Assembly: GCA_023653785.1 (NCBI GenBank)
Contig: JAMKCH010084902.1
Location: 45,652-109,651, forward strand
Direction of reading: 5' to 3'
Source: Ophioderma brevispina
Lineage: Eukaryota; Echinodermata; Ophiuroidea; Amphilepidida; Ophiodermatidae
DNA: 64,000 bases
Each line of letters begins with the position of its first letter. Positions within the stretch are counted from its first letter, which is position 1. The notes below the pieces were generated by a model. It had not been told where the DNA came from. It saw nothing but the letters and a program-made list of their open reading frames with translations, and searched no databases. The position numbers and the translations under genes are program-made. Positions 10,610 to 22,310 of this stretch are shown piece by piece.

Positions 10610-12185
10610 GCTTCTCAATTGGATTAACAGTATTCGTGAGCGATGCTTAAAGCAATAATATCACTTTTTGAAGGGCGCCCCCAATTTTCAAATTTGTGAG
10701 ATTTATTCACAGTTGTGTTGGTAATGTGAAAGGTAATGCTCAAAAGTGTGCATCGTCATAAAAGGGTTTTTGCAATTAGATTCGGGGATCCCCGATCATA
10801 ATTCAACGGCAGCGCCGGAAACGTGAAATGCGTGGCGCCAATTCCCGGTTATTCCATATTCGAATGATGTTTTCAGTGGACGTTGAATTATTATCGGGAT
10901 CTGATATTAATTATTCTTATTACAAAACTCCTTCTTATGCAATACATAGAGAAATTCGAGCTTTACCATTCAAAGATACAGACTGTCCCAATAAAAACTA
11001 TACAATCAAACTAAAAATTATAAAAAATATAAACTGTGCATTTTTGCCAGATATTTCGACTTTATTTGTTAGACAAGATCCTAAGCTAAATCCTCGCTTT
11101 TATTCCATCCAATTTGATGGACCCTAAGCGGAGATATTGTCAGTTGAACACAAAGGATAAAATACCATTTGGGCCAGTTTCACCTGCAGGTTCAAGAAAC
11201 TAAAGGTATAAGGCATGTAGCATCATTGTGGGATTAAACCCTTTTCAAACAAAACAATATTGTACAGATCAGAGTTAATGTATTATTATGCATTGAACTA
11301 ATCAATTTTTTATTTTTTCAGTTAAAGCACCAGAAATTATTATGTTGTGAGTGAAATGAGGGACTCACTCTCAGAGGGACAATAATCATGAAATTCATGG
11401 AAATTTGGGGAATGTGACTGCTGAAACTAATGTAACAGTCTACAAGTCTGTTGAGGGACAAATGTGTGGACAACGCTCTAATGTGGAGGGACAATGTACC
11501 CTTCCCCTATTCCCCACTGCCTCCAAGATGCCAGGGAGGAATATAATGAAGAAAGCAGTGTTCAATAAAAAGCAATAAAGGAAAGGATGGTTGTGTTCAA
11601 AGGTCTCAGTTTACTTTCAACAAGGGTGTTTTTATGGTTCTACCTTCTGCTGAAACCTGGAGTAAAGCTGAGACAACAAGACTGTTTGGAATTGAATTTC
11701 CCAAATGCTACATGTATTTATTAGCAATTGCGACATTATAAAGTTATAAATTATGTTATATCACAAGAAGCAGCACTTTATACCTACTTTTTATTTTAAT
11801 TTTCAATAAAGAATGTCTTGAAGGTGATTTTCAATGGCAACTTTGTTGGTATCAGGATAGCCGAAACTGGCCCAACAGGTTTTTCAACTGTCTCAGATAA
11901 TTAGCCATAACTCCTGAACCAGACCCCCAAATTACGCCAACTAAAAATCTCATGAAAGCTGGAACACTCCCACAAAAGATTCAGTAAAACTTCAGTTGAG
12001 ATGAACTTAATTTTTTGGCCAAAAAATTAATTTTTGATTGTATAGTTTTTTTGGGACAGTCTGTATAGTTTACTAGCCAATTACCAATGCAACTGTGCAA
12101 AATATAATTTTTTTCAAAAAATTGCGGGCGCTCTTCAAAAATGTGCTATTATTGAATTAATTAAAGCTTAACTGGTCATATTTTG
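10610..12185. repeat. Outer inverted repeat interrupted by a 1.1 kb element
   Basis: The segment at about 10640-10700 (TTTTTGAAGGGCGCCC and neighbours) matches the complement of about 12105-12180 (GGGCGCTCTTCAAAAA, then TATTATTGAATT). This forms an outer foldback pair on each side of the 10979-12063 element. A foldback element therefore seems to have been hit by the inner element. Similarity fades beyond about 10600 and 12190. Confidence 0.45.
10979..12063 (+). mobile_element. 1.1 kb TIR element with CAGACTGTCCC ends, copy 1
   Basis: Starts CAGACTGTCCCAATAAAA and ends TTTTGGGACAGTCTG, with TA on both sides (10977-10978 and 12064-12065). The terminal repeats extend inward through ACTATACAATCAA and its complement, about 40 bp. 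A second copy of the full element lies at 31274-32380 in the opposite orientation, so the boundaries are set by comparison as well as by the TIRs. No transposase is recognised. The TA target and CAG ends fit a non-autonomous Tc1/mariner-like element. Confidence 0.85.
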
Positions 12186-13471
12186 GTTTAACTTCACATG
12201 CATTTTTTCGTTTTGGCTTATAACTGTAAATGCAGTGGCTGCAGGTAAGGTGAAAGTATTTAAAATGGGGTGTATAACTGTAATTTATTTACGCCCCAAT
12301 GAAAATTAAAGAACGCCAAGAAATAGTGAATGATTGAGAAGTTGCCTTAGTTTCAAAAAAAGAGTGACGGGAATCTCAAAGTTGAATTTCATTAGCCTAA
12401 TTTCCTTTTTTAAAATGTAAAATATTCCACTAAGGGAGGGTTCATTGTTTACACCAGGGAGGGGGGTGTAGGGTTTGAGGGGAATCCGTTGGTTTTTTTT
12501 TTGTGAGCGGGAAGGGAACAAGACAATTTTCATCTAGGATGAGGAGGAGGTATTGGCATTTAACGACATGCCAACAATCTTATATACTATAGTGTCAGTT
12601 TTTCCCCTAGGGACGTCAGGGATATACATTGAGTTGCGATGGCGATGTCATGAGTTAGTGTGAATAATGTTTTGTCAGTGATCCTGTCACTTTTTGCACT
12701 CATTTTTGGATGGATACAAACTTGGGCAATTAATGTCCCGAATTTGAACCTAACAGCAACTTTTTAACTTGAATTTGGGTGATTTGATTTTGTTTAGATT
12801 CTTTTACCGAACGATATCAAACAGCATTCAGGGAATGAACAGCTCGTGTGTATTAGTACATGTGGGTCTCGAGCTCTTACAACACATGCGCACAAAATCA
12901 TAATGGAAGTGTTGGTGTTGCCCGGTCGTTTCAATTCCCAGTCGAAATCCTTCCTTGACCCTGCTGTTTAGTATTATTTTTGAGGAAATCGCTATGAAAT
13001 TCGCATGTGGCATCATCAAAAACCCTCACATGCGTGCACTATTTATACAAAATGCAAATATATGCCAAAAAATCTATAAAACTTAATTGGCCATGTGATA
13101 TACCGTACGTACGCGCTGAGAACCGATGTGACCGCGTTGCTACTCCACGACGGTGCAGACAGCCGCTTGGTGTAAATAAATAAATAAAAATAACTATTCT
13201 GAATTGTGTCAGGTGCAGCTAATAATAATTTTGATATGCTTACCTCCTTATGTGAAATAATTACATAATATCTGTAGACCTTATCATAATCAAAATTCAT
13301 TAATAACAGAAGATTTTTAACAACTTCCAACAAAAATTAATGTTTCTGTGAACGGATTCACGCACATACACGAAGACGTGATTAGGAGCACTAAAGTCCT
13401 GAAGTTTGATACCAGTTCTATTCGCAGTTTCTCAAAATATGTGATTCAGTATGAAGTTAAAACCACTGTAA

Positions 13472-13761
13472 GGCGACGAAAAAAAAACCTTGTTTTACGG
13501 GCCCGACCGACCCTGATATTTCAGTTTTGCATTTTTTTTATTTTTTACAAAAGTCATGTAAAATCAGCCTGTTTTTAGCTCAAATTTATCAATTTTGGCT
13601 ATTTTTTTAGAAAATTTTGCTTGTAATTTTTTTTCATTTTTTCTCCTGATTTTGGGGCTATTTTAGGCCAATTTCGACCTCCAGGAAGAAAAAAAAATCG
13701 CCCGACCGACCGACCTACTTGAAAGGTCCGCTCGCCCGTAAATAGGGTTTTTTTCGTCGCC
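13472..13761. mobile_element. PIF/Harbinger-type MITE with TAA duplication
   Basis: 290 bp with termini GGCGACGAAAAAAA and TTTTTTTCGTCGCC. The inverted repeat continues to a second block (TTTTACGGGC against GCCCGTAAAT), about 30 bp in total. It is flanked by TAA at 13469-13471 and 13762-13764. A 3-bp TWA target duplication and GG-starting termini are the hallmark of PIF/Harbinger elements. The interior has CCCGACCGACC motifs in both halves and T-rich tracts but no coding sequence. Confidence 0.82.
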
Positions 13762-13764
13762 TAA

Positions 13765-16480
13765 GGGACCTATCATTAATTACGAGAGAGGGGGGCTGGG
13801 AGGATTTCTAGTATTGAAACGACAAAGTTACACACCCCTCTATTGCTCGATGTAGAATTACATGACCCCCTTAATACCCCTCAACTTAAATCTTAACACC
13901 AAGAGCCATACCACCACCAGTACAATAGTTGGTGAGCATGGAAGAGGTGCAAACAAGGTCTGGCCAAAGGTTACCTCCAAAGAAAATTACAAGCGAATAT
14001 TAAAGTCTGATTCAGAGATTCCGAAATATATTTTTGTATATTAATTAAAAGTAGCCAACTACTGAACTGTTTTGACGAAGTAAGTATTTATGCACATGTA
14101 TAAGAATACCATATGATACTGTGTGTAACAACAATTCCAGATCCTGAATTTTACTACAAAGTTGTGATTTTATATGAAGGACTTCGATTTGAACTTATTT
14201 TTTAACTTTATTTCACAGTGATTAGTATGTGGACAAACATCATGTATATGCAAAGAACATATTTTGTTAGAAAATTGAGGGCGCCATCCTCGGGAAATCT
14301 CTGAATCACCCTTTAAAGTCAAAAACATAACTATCGCCTTTACTGTATTGTACAATTTGGGCCTTAAATGCTATTAGCCCCAAAGTTGGTTCAGGGATTT
14401 GTTTGCTACTGTTGGGGGTCTTATGGGTATTTTGCTTTTATATGAAATGATCGTATTATCCAAAGAACTTTTTCCCCTATTTCTACAGTCTGATTATAAT
14501 TTGTTGGAACAGAATCTAACACAAGAGCGCGTGGATTGCGTGAGCCAAGAGAAACATCGCACCTCGTTTCGCGATGCATAATTCGTCAAAGTATGCGCCG
14601 AACCGCCGCGTAGCTTGTTGCGTATTACACGATGTGTGCGTATCTCCTGTCCAAGTAATTTCAATCCAACTGTGTTTGGTGTAAATTTACCCGTTTTGTT
14701 TAAAATGCTGGAGTTCATCATCTCTGTCGTCGTCATTCCCTTCCCCGTCGTCCCCATTCTCAACGTAAACGAATACATTTTTGATATCCGTTTCATATTC
14801 CTGTTTATGTATCATTTACTGGTTTGGAAGTTGAAGTGGTTTTGTTTTGTGAAGACCCTTCCTGAATAAAATACCACTTAATTCTTACATTTTGCCATTG
14901 TGCAGGTGATGGCATTGTTGATTTGAGGACTTCAACATCCCACGCCTTTTTTTGGCATAGAAGGTTGTTCCTTGTAAGTAGACGGTTGTCAGTAGACAAA
15001 GTCATGTTGACCTGTTGTAGTTTGCGCTGCTGTGCCAGTAAGTCCCTCCTTTGGTGATGCGTTGGTTAACCATGTTGAACGCTCTTTTCTTTTGCTGTTC
15101 CAGTATAGCTAAGTTGTGATTTCTGATGCCTTGGGGACTTGATATTACCTTCATGATCGGTAAGACAAAACGGTTCGAAGTCATCTTGCCAAATTATTCG
15201 TCTGGTCACCTTGAACGAAGAAACTTTCCTTCAATCCACATGTGACACTATGTACTTTTCAAGACTAAAGATGATCACCCCTATAGTCTGTGTAGACATT
15301 CAACACGTTTTGCTTTAGAAATATACAATGGAAAGTACCAACTAACACGAAATGTATACTGAGGGTTAATACTTAAAAAAGACCAACAATTTGACACAAT
15401 TTGCATATGTATTGGTTTATTCATACCTTTCAATTTCTGGATGATCTTGAACTATTGTCAGTAGATAGGGCAAACTATATATTAATTTAATCCTTGGAGC
15501 CTGGCAAACATGGTATTGTTCAAAATCTTCTAAAATTTATTTTACATTTTAATGACATGGTCGTAGCCTTATTGTTGTTATTTGTATGACTGTCTGATTT
15601 GTTTCATAGATTGTTATTTATCAAAACAGTAAAACGTACATAATGTTTTTGCTTCGCAAATCGATCCAACATTAACATCATCAGTGCTAATGAACCAATT
15701 CAGTCGCTACTATTAACGAGCACCTCACGTCGAAAATCCATATTAACGTCATTAAAATGATTGAGGTAGGTTGTAAAAGTGTGTGTGTTTAATGTTACAG
15801 AAACGAAATTGCTACATTAAGTTACGTTTTGGTTCTTTATCACATACCACGTCTAGCATATTTGCGTGATTCGAATTGTTTTCCTAACGATCTTTACTGT
15901 AGGAATTGAAGTAACTATTTAGTACGATTAGTCAAAAAACGTAGAATATCTTAAGAATTTAAGACGTGCTTTATAGGCCTGAAGCATGGAAATTATTTTG
16001 ATATCAGTCATTGCGCTCACAAAGTTAAAAAAGAAAACATAATTATAAACAATTGAGGCAAACTGGATTCAAAGGAAAATAAATTGGCTAAAAAAACAAG
16101 TAAAAGTGCCGGATATATTTACATATGGCACAATGTCAGACGACTTTTGAGAACAACATATTAAAAAAGCAAGATAGTGGTTCAGCACTGGGACAATGTA
16201 GTGACAGCAACTTCCCATAGGCCACTCATACTTTAAACTGACACAGGACCAGAAATATGGGGATACACAAGAGCACACCCTGTGGGGATCTGTGAAAGTA
16301 CACACCAGTTGTTATCAATATTCTGTTCATGATCACCCGGGACTGCTTGTGCCTCTGCCAAGAAGATGAAAAACCTAGGCGATGGGAAGCTGTGAAAAAC
16401 AAGAACAAGTAAATGATGGAAAAAAGTCACAGTGCGGGATGATGCAACAAAGGGAAAAAGCAAATACAAGCAGTCAATTC
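13765..16480. other. Gene-free stretch, nothing recognised
   Basis: Contains open frames of about 60-100 codons on both strands, for example on the minus strand 14494-14796 and 15002-15184. None has a recognisable domain, and frames overlap on opposite strands, as expected by chance. A short exon of an unknown gene cannot be excluded around 14500-15180, where GC content rises slightly. Confidence 0.35.
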
Positions 16481-18900
16481 CTGATAAGATTCATCAAACA
16501 GGTGGGTTTTTAGCTGATTCTTGAAGACCTCAATAGATTTAGATGATATGATTGCTGTCGGGATGAGGTTCCATAGGCGAGGTCCAGCTTGAAGAACAGA
16601 GATCTGTCCCTATTCACCAGAGGCGAATGCTTATGTGTAACCAGCCTTGTAGTGTCAAGGGGTTGACCGAAGAACAGCAGGTCAGGTGTTGTAAAGAACA
16701 AAGGGCTCTTTTAGGTAAGATGCGAGTTCTGGCACATGACAAGCACTGTATGTGAACTTTGATTCTTCTTTCATACGGAGCCAGTAAAGGGAGGTCACAG
16801 AGGTGTTACATGCTTCGGCGCCCAAGATGCAAAAAAAAAAAACTTCGCCAGCCGCCTTATTCTGCAGTCGTTGAAGCCTGTTGATGTCATATTTTGAAAA
16901 TTCCAGCAAAGACAGTTGCAATAGTCCAAACGGGTGATGATCAGTGCCCGAACCAGCCTGTGCACAGGTGTCTTGTCAATGAACTCATGCTAAGCCACAG
17001 GTTGTTTAGATGAAAGTTTGTATTCTGCATACGGCTGAAAACAGGTCTGACATTTGATGTTAGGTGTCAACGACTCCGCCCAGGTTTGCGCCACGTTGGA
17101 GGCTGCGACAAGTGTTGTCAAGCCGGTGACGAGGACAGACGACATTGATCTTGCTGATGAGCACCAATGAAGACTCTGTTTCTCATCGTTCGAGCTTCAA
17201 CTTGTGACAGTCACTATTCCTTGATTCAGTATGCAAGCTCTATCACTCAGGTTTATTTGGTTGAAGGTGGGGTATATTGTTTCTGTGGATCATCTGCATA
17301 ATGTGGTTAGGGACAGCCCATAATGCTTGATGATATAACCAATAGGAAGGACATAGTTGGGGAATACCAAGAACACACCATGAGCCTTGGGCATGCCAAA
17401 TTTCATCGTTGTGATAGCAGAAGACTTTCCAGCAATGCCCCTCTGTTCTTCGATCAGACAAAATAAGACCTCACCCACTCGAGATTAGTGTCATTAATGT
17501 TCATAGCGGCTAGATAGGCGGTAAATAAGTTGATCGTGATCTACCGTGTCGAATGCCCGCGGACAGGTCCAACATGACTAGTGCCAATGCAACCCTAAAT
17601 AGACGAGCAAACCAGACGCATTCATTAATCGGAATGACCTTTTCGTTATGGACCGCTCTATTTAAGGTTTGCAGAAGAGTATAATTAATAAACGTGGTTG
17701 TGCCGCAATTTACTGAATTTCAAATGGGCAAATCAGAAAAAAAATTCACAAAGTTTGCTTAAACGTCCTATATAACAAATACCAAAACAGTGATTGCAAC
17801 AAAGGCTTAGAAATAAAACAAATAACATCTACAATTTGCTTTTCACATGTGAGTAATGGCGCTAGTATTGCCGTGTCGTCCACTGTTGTGGAACGAACAA
17901 TTGATATGTGGAAGGAATTTCCCTGAATTTGTGTATCTCAGAATTAATTCATATGAATTTTATGCATCATTATGATAAAGAGATCCTTCTGAGGGAAGTG
18001 TGTGCCTTGTTTTACGAGCGAGGATTATATTAAACATTTTTATAGCTCCTAAAAACGGCGAAGATTTGCGAAACCTTTTTGATTCGGAGCCTATTCATTG
18101 TACAAACATTGCCACTGATACAAGGTTATTGTATAAGGAAGATGTGCTTCTACCAGTGATGCGAAGTACGCCAATTAAACGTTCATCACGTATAGAAGTT
18201 CCTTTTACTAAACCAACCAGAACCAGCTTTCCGGTCAGCAATGGCGGTGAAGATATTCCCTTGAATTTTAATGAGTGCAGTCTCTGTGTTATGTGAATTC
18301 TGTAGGCTGATTGGAAAGGTTCGGCGAGATCATAGATGGTGAGGTAATCTTGAAGCTGTTTGATGTCTGGTTTCAATGATTGTGAATCTTCAGTGCAATG
18401 TGGATAAGGGCGGGTAGGTCTTCTCAATCTTATCCAGAGAGGCTTTTTTATCACGGCTTCACGAAGAGCTTCAGGAAACTGTCCAAAATGAAAGTGAGGA
18501 ATTCACAATGCTATTAAGTGGTTGTAGAGAGCTGGCTGCATGATTTCAATAGCAATGTTGGTATTGGATCCAATGAACATGTCTTGTTAGGGCGACAGCG
18601 ACCCCATGTGAAATCTCCTCAGACGAAACTTCGTTGAAACCATGAACGATTATATTGGTATATAGTTGTAGCTCATCGGGATCATTTCCAGTTCTCTGTT
18701 TCAAACTCGGCAGAATCGAGCTGAGAACGGATCTTCTGAATCTTGTGTGAAGAATTTATAGAACTTCTCAGACAAAACATTTGGATAATCACCATCTCGA
18801 AGAGGGCGGAGTTCCGATGAGAAGATCATTCAGTGTGGCGAAGATTGTCTTAGCATCGGCTCCTTCCAGTTGACCCCTATGGCATTAGGGAGATCAACCA
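16480..18900 (-). pseudogene. CR1/L2-like LINE, minus strand, interrupted
   Basis: Read on the minus strand from 18900 down, the order of a non-LTR reverse transcriptase appears. A block like FPEALREAVIKKP (about 18470-18430) is followed by QLQDYLTIYDLAEPFQSAYR (about 18360-18300) and IQGNIFTAIADRKA (about 18275-18230). Then come VMLDLSAG (about 17585-17560, the first catalytic block), FGMPKAHGV (about 17405-17375), YADD (complement of 17289-17300), and RLQRLQNKAA near 16880-16850, typical of the thumb. The C-terminal tail ends near 16500. Multiple frameshifts make it non-functional. About 630 bp between 17600 and 18230 does not fit the protein, which suggests an insertion or two neighbouring copies. 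Confidence 0.8.
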
Positions 18901-19400
18901 ACGATCCGAGGTGTGTGTATGTAGACAATATGGTGTGTGTATGTGTCTGTATGTAGGTGTGTTGTATGCGCGCGCGCGAGCGCGTTGTGTGTGGTAAGGT
19001 TTCGGTTAACTTTTTTCACATTGGTCACCATTTTATATATTCAACCAATTGGTACAAGATATTTTTATTTACGATCGCTAACGTAAAGTGCATTAATGCC
19101 GCACGAGAGCCCAAATAAAATAACTAAAATAACAAAATGCTACCAAGCAAGTTGGTCTAAGCTAACTAACAGTACTTTTACCATACTTAAAATCTGTTTA
19201 TTTGGTAGAAGATTAGCTTGATATTGGCGGATATTCTTGTATTTTTCTGTGAGAGGTTAAATTGATAGAAACCTGGCCAAAGTTTTGCCCCCATTTTTTT
19301 CCACAGCCACTTCTAACTTCCAAAAGTTCTTCTAGACGGTTCATGCCTTGTCAGACATTTGAGGCAATTTACCACTAACTTTCCTCCGAGCTCATGAATC
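18900..19400. repeat. GT/GC simple repeat and flanking gene-free sequence
   Basis: Alternating purine-pyrimidine tract at about 18905-18995 (GTGTGTATG units, then a run of GCGCGCGCGAGCGCG, then TGTGTGTGG), a composition able to adopt Z-DNA. The following 400 bases hold nothing recognisable. Confidence 0.7.
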
Positions 19401-20800
19401 TCCCCTCTATGCACCCACTATCAGCTGTAGCGCCTTCCCTTTGAACTGTCTCCGCAAAGCATCCATGCCGTTAGGTGGAGTGATCTGCTCAGCGGGTACG
19501 GTGTGACCTGAGTGTGGTTGATTAAAATGTGCTCCCATTGGGGTAATTGATTGGATGTGTTACCGTTAGTTCCAGCAACATGGGATACCATATCTGAGTG
19601 GTCCACGATGGTGCCACTATAAGAATTGTTGCTTTGTCCAACTCCACTTTCCGCAGGCACTGTGTCAAGAGAAAAAGGGAGGGCAGAAATGCCATCCTTG
19701 TTTTGCTCCCAGACCATCGAGCATGCATTTCTCCACTGCTGCTGTTGGCTTCCATGACACATAACACGGGATCTGATGTTTTATCCCCGAAGCACACAAT
19801 CTCTAGTTGACAAAAAAATGAACTTCTTTGCACATACTTAATATCTGAGGTGGCACATCCACTCAAGTGTGTCTAGAACATCGAGCTGGAAGTCCGTCTA
19901 TCGAGTTCTCGTGTCCTGGAAACTGAAGGCATAACTATGACTACCCCCTCCCATTTCACCCCTGGTATCGCTAGGTGAGTCAGGTTTGAGTATGGGGTAC
20001 CCCCTTTTTTTGTTGAGGAAGCATTGCTGCTGTTTTGGTCGAAATGCATCAGGTGGTGGAACTGGCGCTTGTGGTGGCAAAAGTTGTGAAAAGCGCTAGG
20101 AATGCCGCCAACATCTCCAGATAATGTATAGTGCTTCCTCTCTCTGGAACCATCTGCCTCTGTCTGGATTTCCCGCAAGTTGCAACCAAAACTTCCTTGA
20201 GATCAAGGTGGTGTCCAGAAGTGGGGAGGTAATGTGATTGGTCCCATTCCACAGATGAGGCAAATGTGCCCACCGCTGAAGTTCTTGTATGTGCTCGCTT
20301 GAGATAAGACTACCACGCTCTGGGACGTCGGATCCTTGCAGTGCTTTGAAAGACATGTGGCTGGGACACATCTTCTGCTGTGAAATTCCTTTGCCCTAGT
20401 ATGTTGGCTAGTGACTCCGCTGACAACGGTGTTTGGTTTTGGAATACCTCAAGATGTTAAACGTTCTCTTCTGGAAGGCTTAGAATTATGTAGTTGGAGT
20501 CTATTAGTGGACACTCTGCTTGATCTAGCGACGATAAACAGACGTCTAGGTATAATCTCATCACTCACTTCATTGACCTCCATACGTATGCATTATTGGT
20601 TATTATTTTGTGAAAGACGAGGCCAGACTTCAATCCGAAGGACTACTTTGAACTCGCTATCTCGCTGTCCTCGTGGAACATCAATAATTTCCTGTGGTCC
20701 ATTAAAATAGGATCATTAAGTATGCGTCTCACAGATCTATTGATATTATCCAACCGCCTTTCTGTATTATCTGTTTGATCATGTTGATCATGTTTTTTGG
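19400..20800 (-). pseudogene. DIRS-like retrotransposon, RT connection and RNase H region
   Basis: On the minus strand, blocks typical of DIRS-order (tyrosine-recombinase) retroelements run in sequence. A SLPEENV block and SAESLANILG (about 20480-20400) link reverse transcriptase to RNase H. LEMLAAFLALFTTF (about 20130-20090) carries the RNase H glutamate. NKKRGYPIL/KKGGTPYSN near 20010-19980 matches the conserved GGT block. LRKVELDKATILIVAPSW (about 19660-19600) and IWYPMLLEL (about 19590-19565) lie in the C-terminal extension typical of DIRS polyproteins, followed by LTAWMLCGDS near 19470. Frame changes occur between blocks. No tyrosine recombinase is recognisable downstream (below 19400), so the copy is truncated or decayed. 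Confidence 0.75.
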
Positions 20801-21039
20801 GTACTACAGATATTATTAAAATAAACTGTGAGGGGACATTCTGGCTAGCTTTATGCCTTTTACAGCATGTTCTCTATTTCGATGGAGTAATAGAATGTTT
20901 TCCTTGTTCATGCGTCTGGTTTTAGCACTTTGATTGCCGTGGGTGATGTAAAAATCGATTTAGTAACCGGCTATTGTTTGAAGAATCCAAGGATCGCCGT
21001 GTGTGAACTCTTCCCAGGTTGTAGGAAAACTTTACTCTG

Positions 21040-21329
21040 CGTGCATGGTTTCCCATAGAAGGTTACCAAATCGGGCTCTTTTTGTTGAGTCTAACTTTAA
21101 TTTTTTTGAAACTTTTTGTCTGTAATGTCCCTAGCTCTGGAGTCGAAGGAAAGGGATTGGTTTTGCGCACTCGCATATGAGGGCGTGCATGGGTTTTCCC
21201 CATAGCAGGTTACCAAATCGGACTCTTTTGTTGAGTAAACCTAGTTTTTTGAAACTTTGTGTCTGAAATGTCCCTATCTCTGGAGTGTGAACGAAAGGAT
21301 GTTGTGGTTTTGCGCACGCGCATATGAAG
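21040..21329. repeat. Tandem duplication of a 143-bp unit
   Basis: Unit A (21040-21182) and unit B (21183-21329) both begin GCGTGCATGG, continue with GGTTACCAAATCGG and CTCTGGAGT, and end TTTTGCGCAC.CGCATATGA. A shorter piece of the start (CCCATAGGA) recurs near 21370. It lies between the RNase H region and a possible gag region of a DIRS-like element, whose family often carries internal or split direct repeats, so it may belong to that element. Confidence 0.75.
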
Positions 21330-21559
21330 GCTTGTTAACTGATGGTCTTAGGATTGTACTCGGTTTGCCCATAGGATATCTTCCTTGCTATTGTCAGTCT
21401 TCGTCTTCATGTAGTGACCTTTTTCTTATGGTTTAGTCTTTATTTGCATACCTGTGTAGCCAGTGGAACTCTTCACAAATTGTTTGTGTGACTTTATTCA
21501 ATTTATCTTCCTCTTCACTTTTGCGCCCATTTCCCCACCATAATACAACCCAAAAAGCG

Positions 21560-22310
21560 CGTTATATCCTCAAATTAACCTTCTTTAATGAAGGATTCAG
21601 AATGGCGTTTTGGGAATACTGATACTTGTTGGTAGTGACACCAAGAAGCTTCCGGCAGAGGTGAGCATTGTTTTTTAATTTCTGGTGTTGTTCTATCAAT
21701 ATAGTCTGTACCTTTTCTATTAGCCTCAATAGAGGATGGACGTTCTTAGCAGGTCCTCCTGCATCGACCAGATCGGAATGATAGCGTTCCAAGTTAAAAA
21801 CTTTAGGTTTCCTTCCATAAATGCCCTTTTTGGCTTTTGGCATATCAGGGAGCCTTCTTAACTAACTCCTCTATCGATGGTTCTGGCTTGAGCCCAAAAT
21901 CAAGGCAGTTCCTCCTTTTATTTTGCTCTACATTTCATCAAGGTGTGAGTTCGTGGGTTTTCCACCATTCTAAAACCTCTATCGAACATGGTTCCTTTAA
22001 CTTCTTCATGAGGATTTGCCAAGGGGAGGTTTCCAGAGAATCTTCTTTATCTCTTTCTGTAAAACTTTCTCCAGGTCGCCTTCAAGGTCTAAACTCTTCC
22101 ATACATTAGCCCTAACAGAAAGTCTCATCTTGCTCGGTTCTGATTTTGAGCCTTCTCTTGTTGGGGGTGAGCTGTACGTTGAAGAAGGGGCAACAATGAG
22201 AGCCGTTCAGACTAGACTATATTGGCTTATCACTGAACTGAAGAAAGTGGAACGGATTTCCGTTCTTAGATCCCATTTCTTGGATCTGGACCGGACATTG
22301 AACGAGACCT
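21560..22310 (-). pseudogene. Possible 5' (gag-like) part of the DIRS-like element
   Basis: Minus-strand open frame 21562-21843 encodes a lysine-rich 93-residue stretch starting MPKAKKGIYGRK. Upstream on the same strand, broken frames contain an RSRS motif near 22300. Position and orientation fit the gag-like ORF1 that precedes reverse transcriptase in DIRS elements. I recognise no domain, so the link rests on location and basic composition only. It could equally be an unrelated remnant. Confidence 0.3.

Noticed and set aside
14494..15184. Possible minus-strand host gene
   Set aside because: Adjacent frames read plausibly, but there is no domain, no consistent splice pattern, and an overlapping plus frame of similar length.
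18000..18296. A 98-codon plus-strand frame
   Set aside because: Antisense shadow of a LINE fragment on the minus strand.
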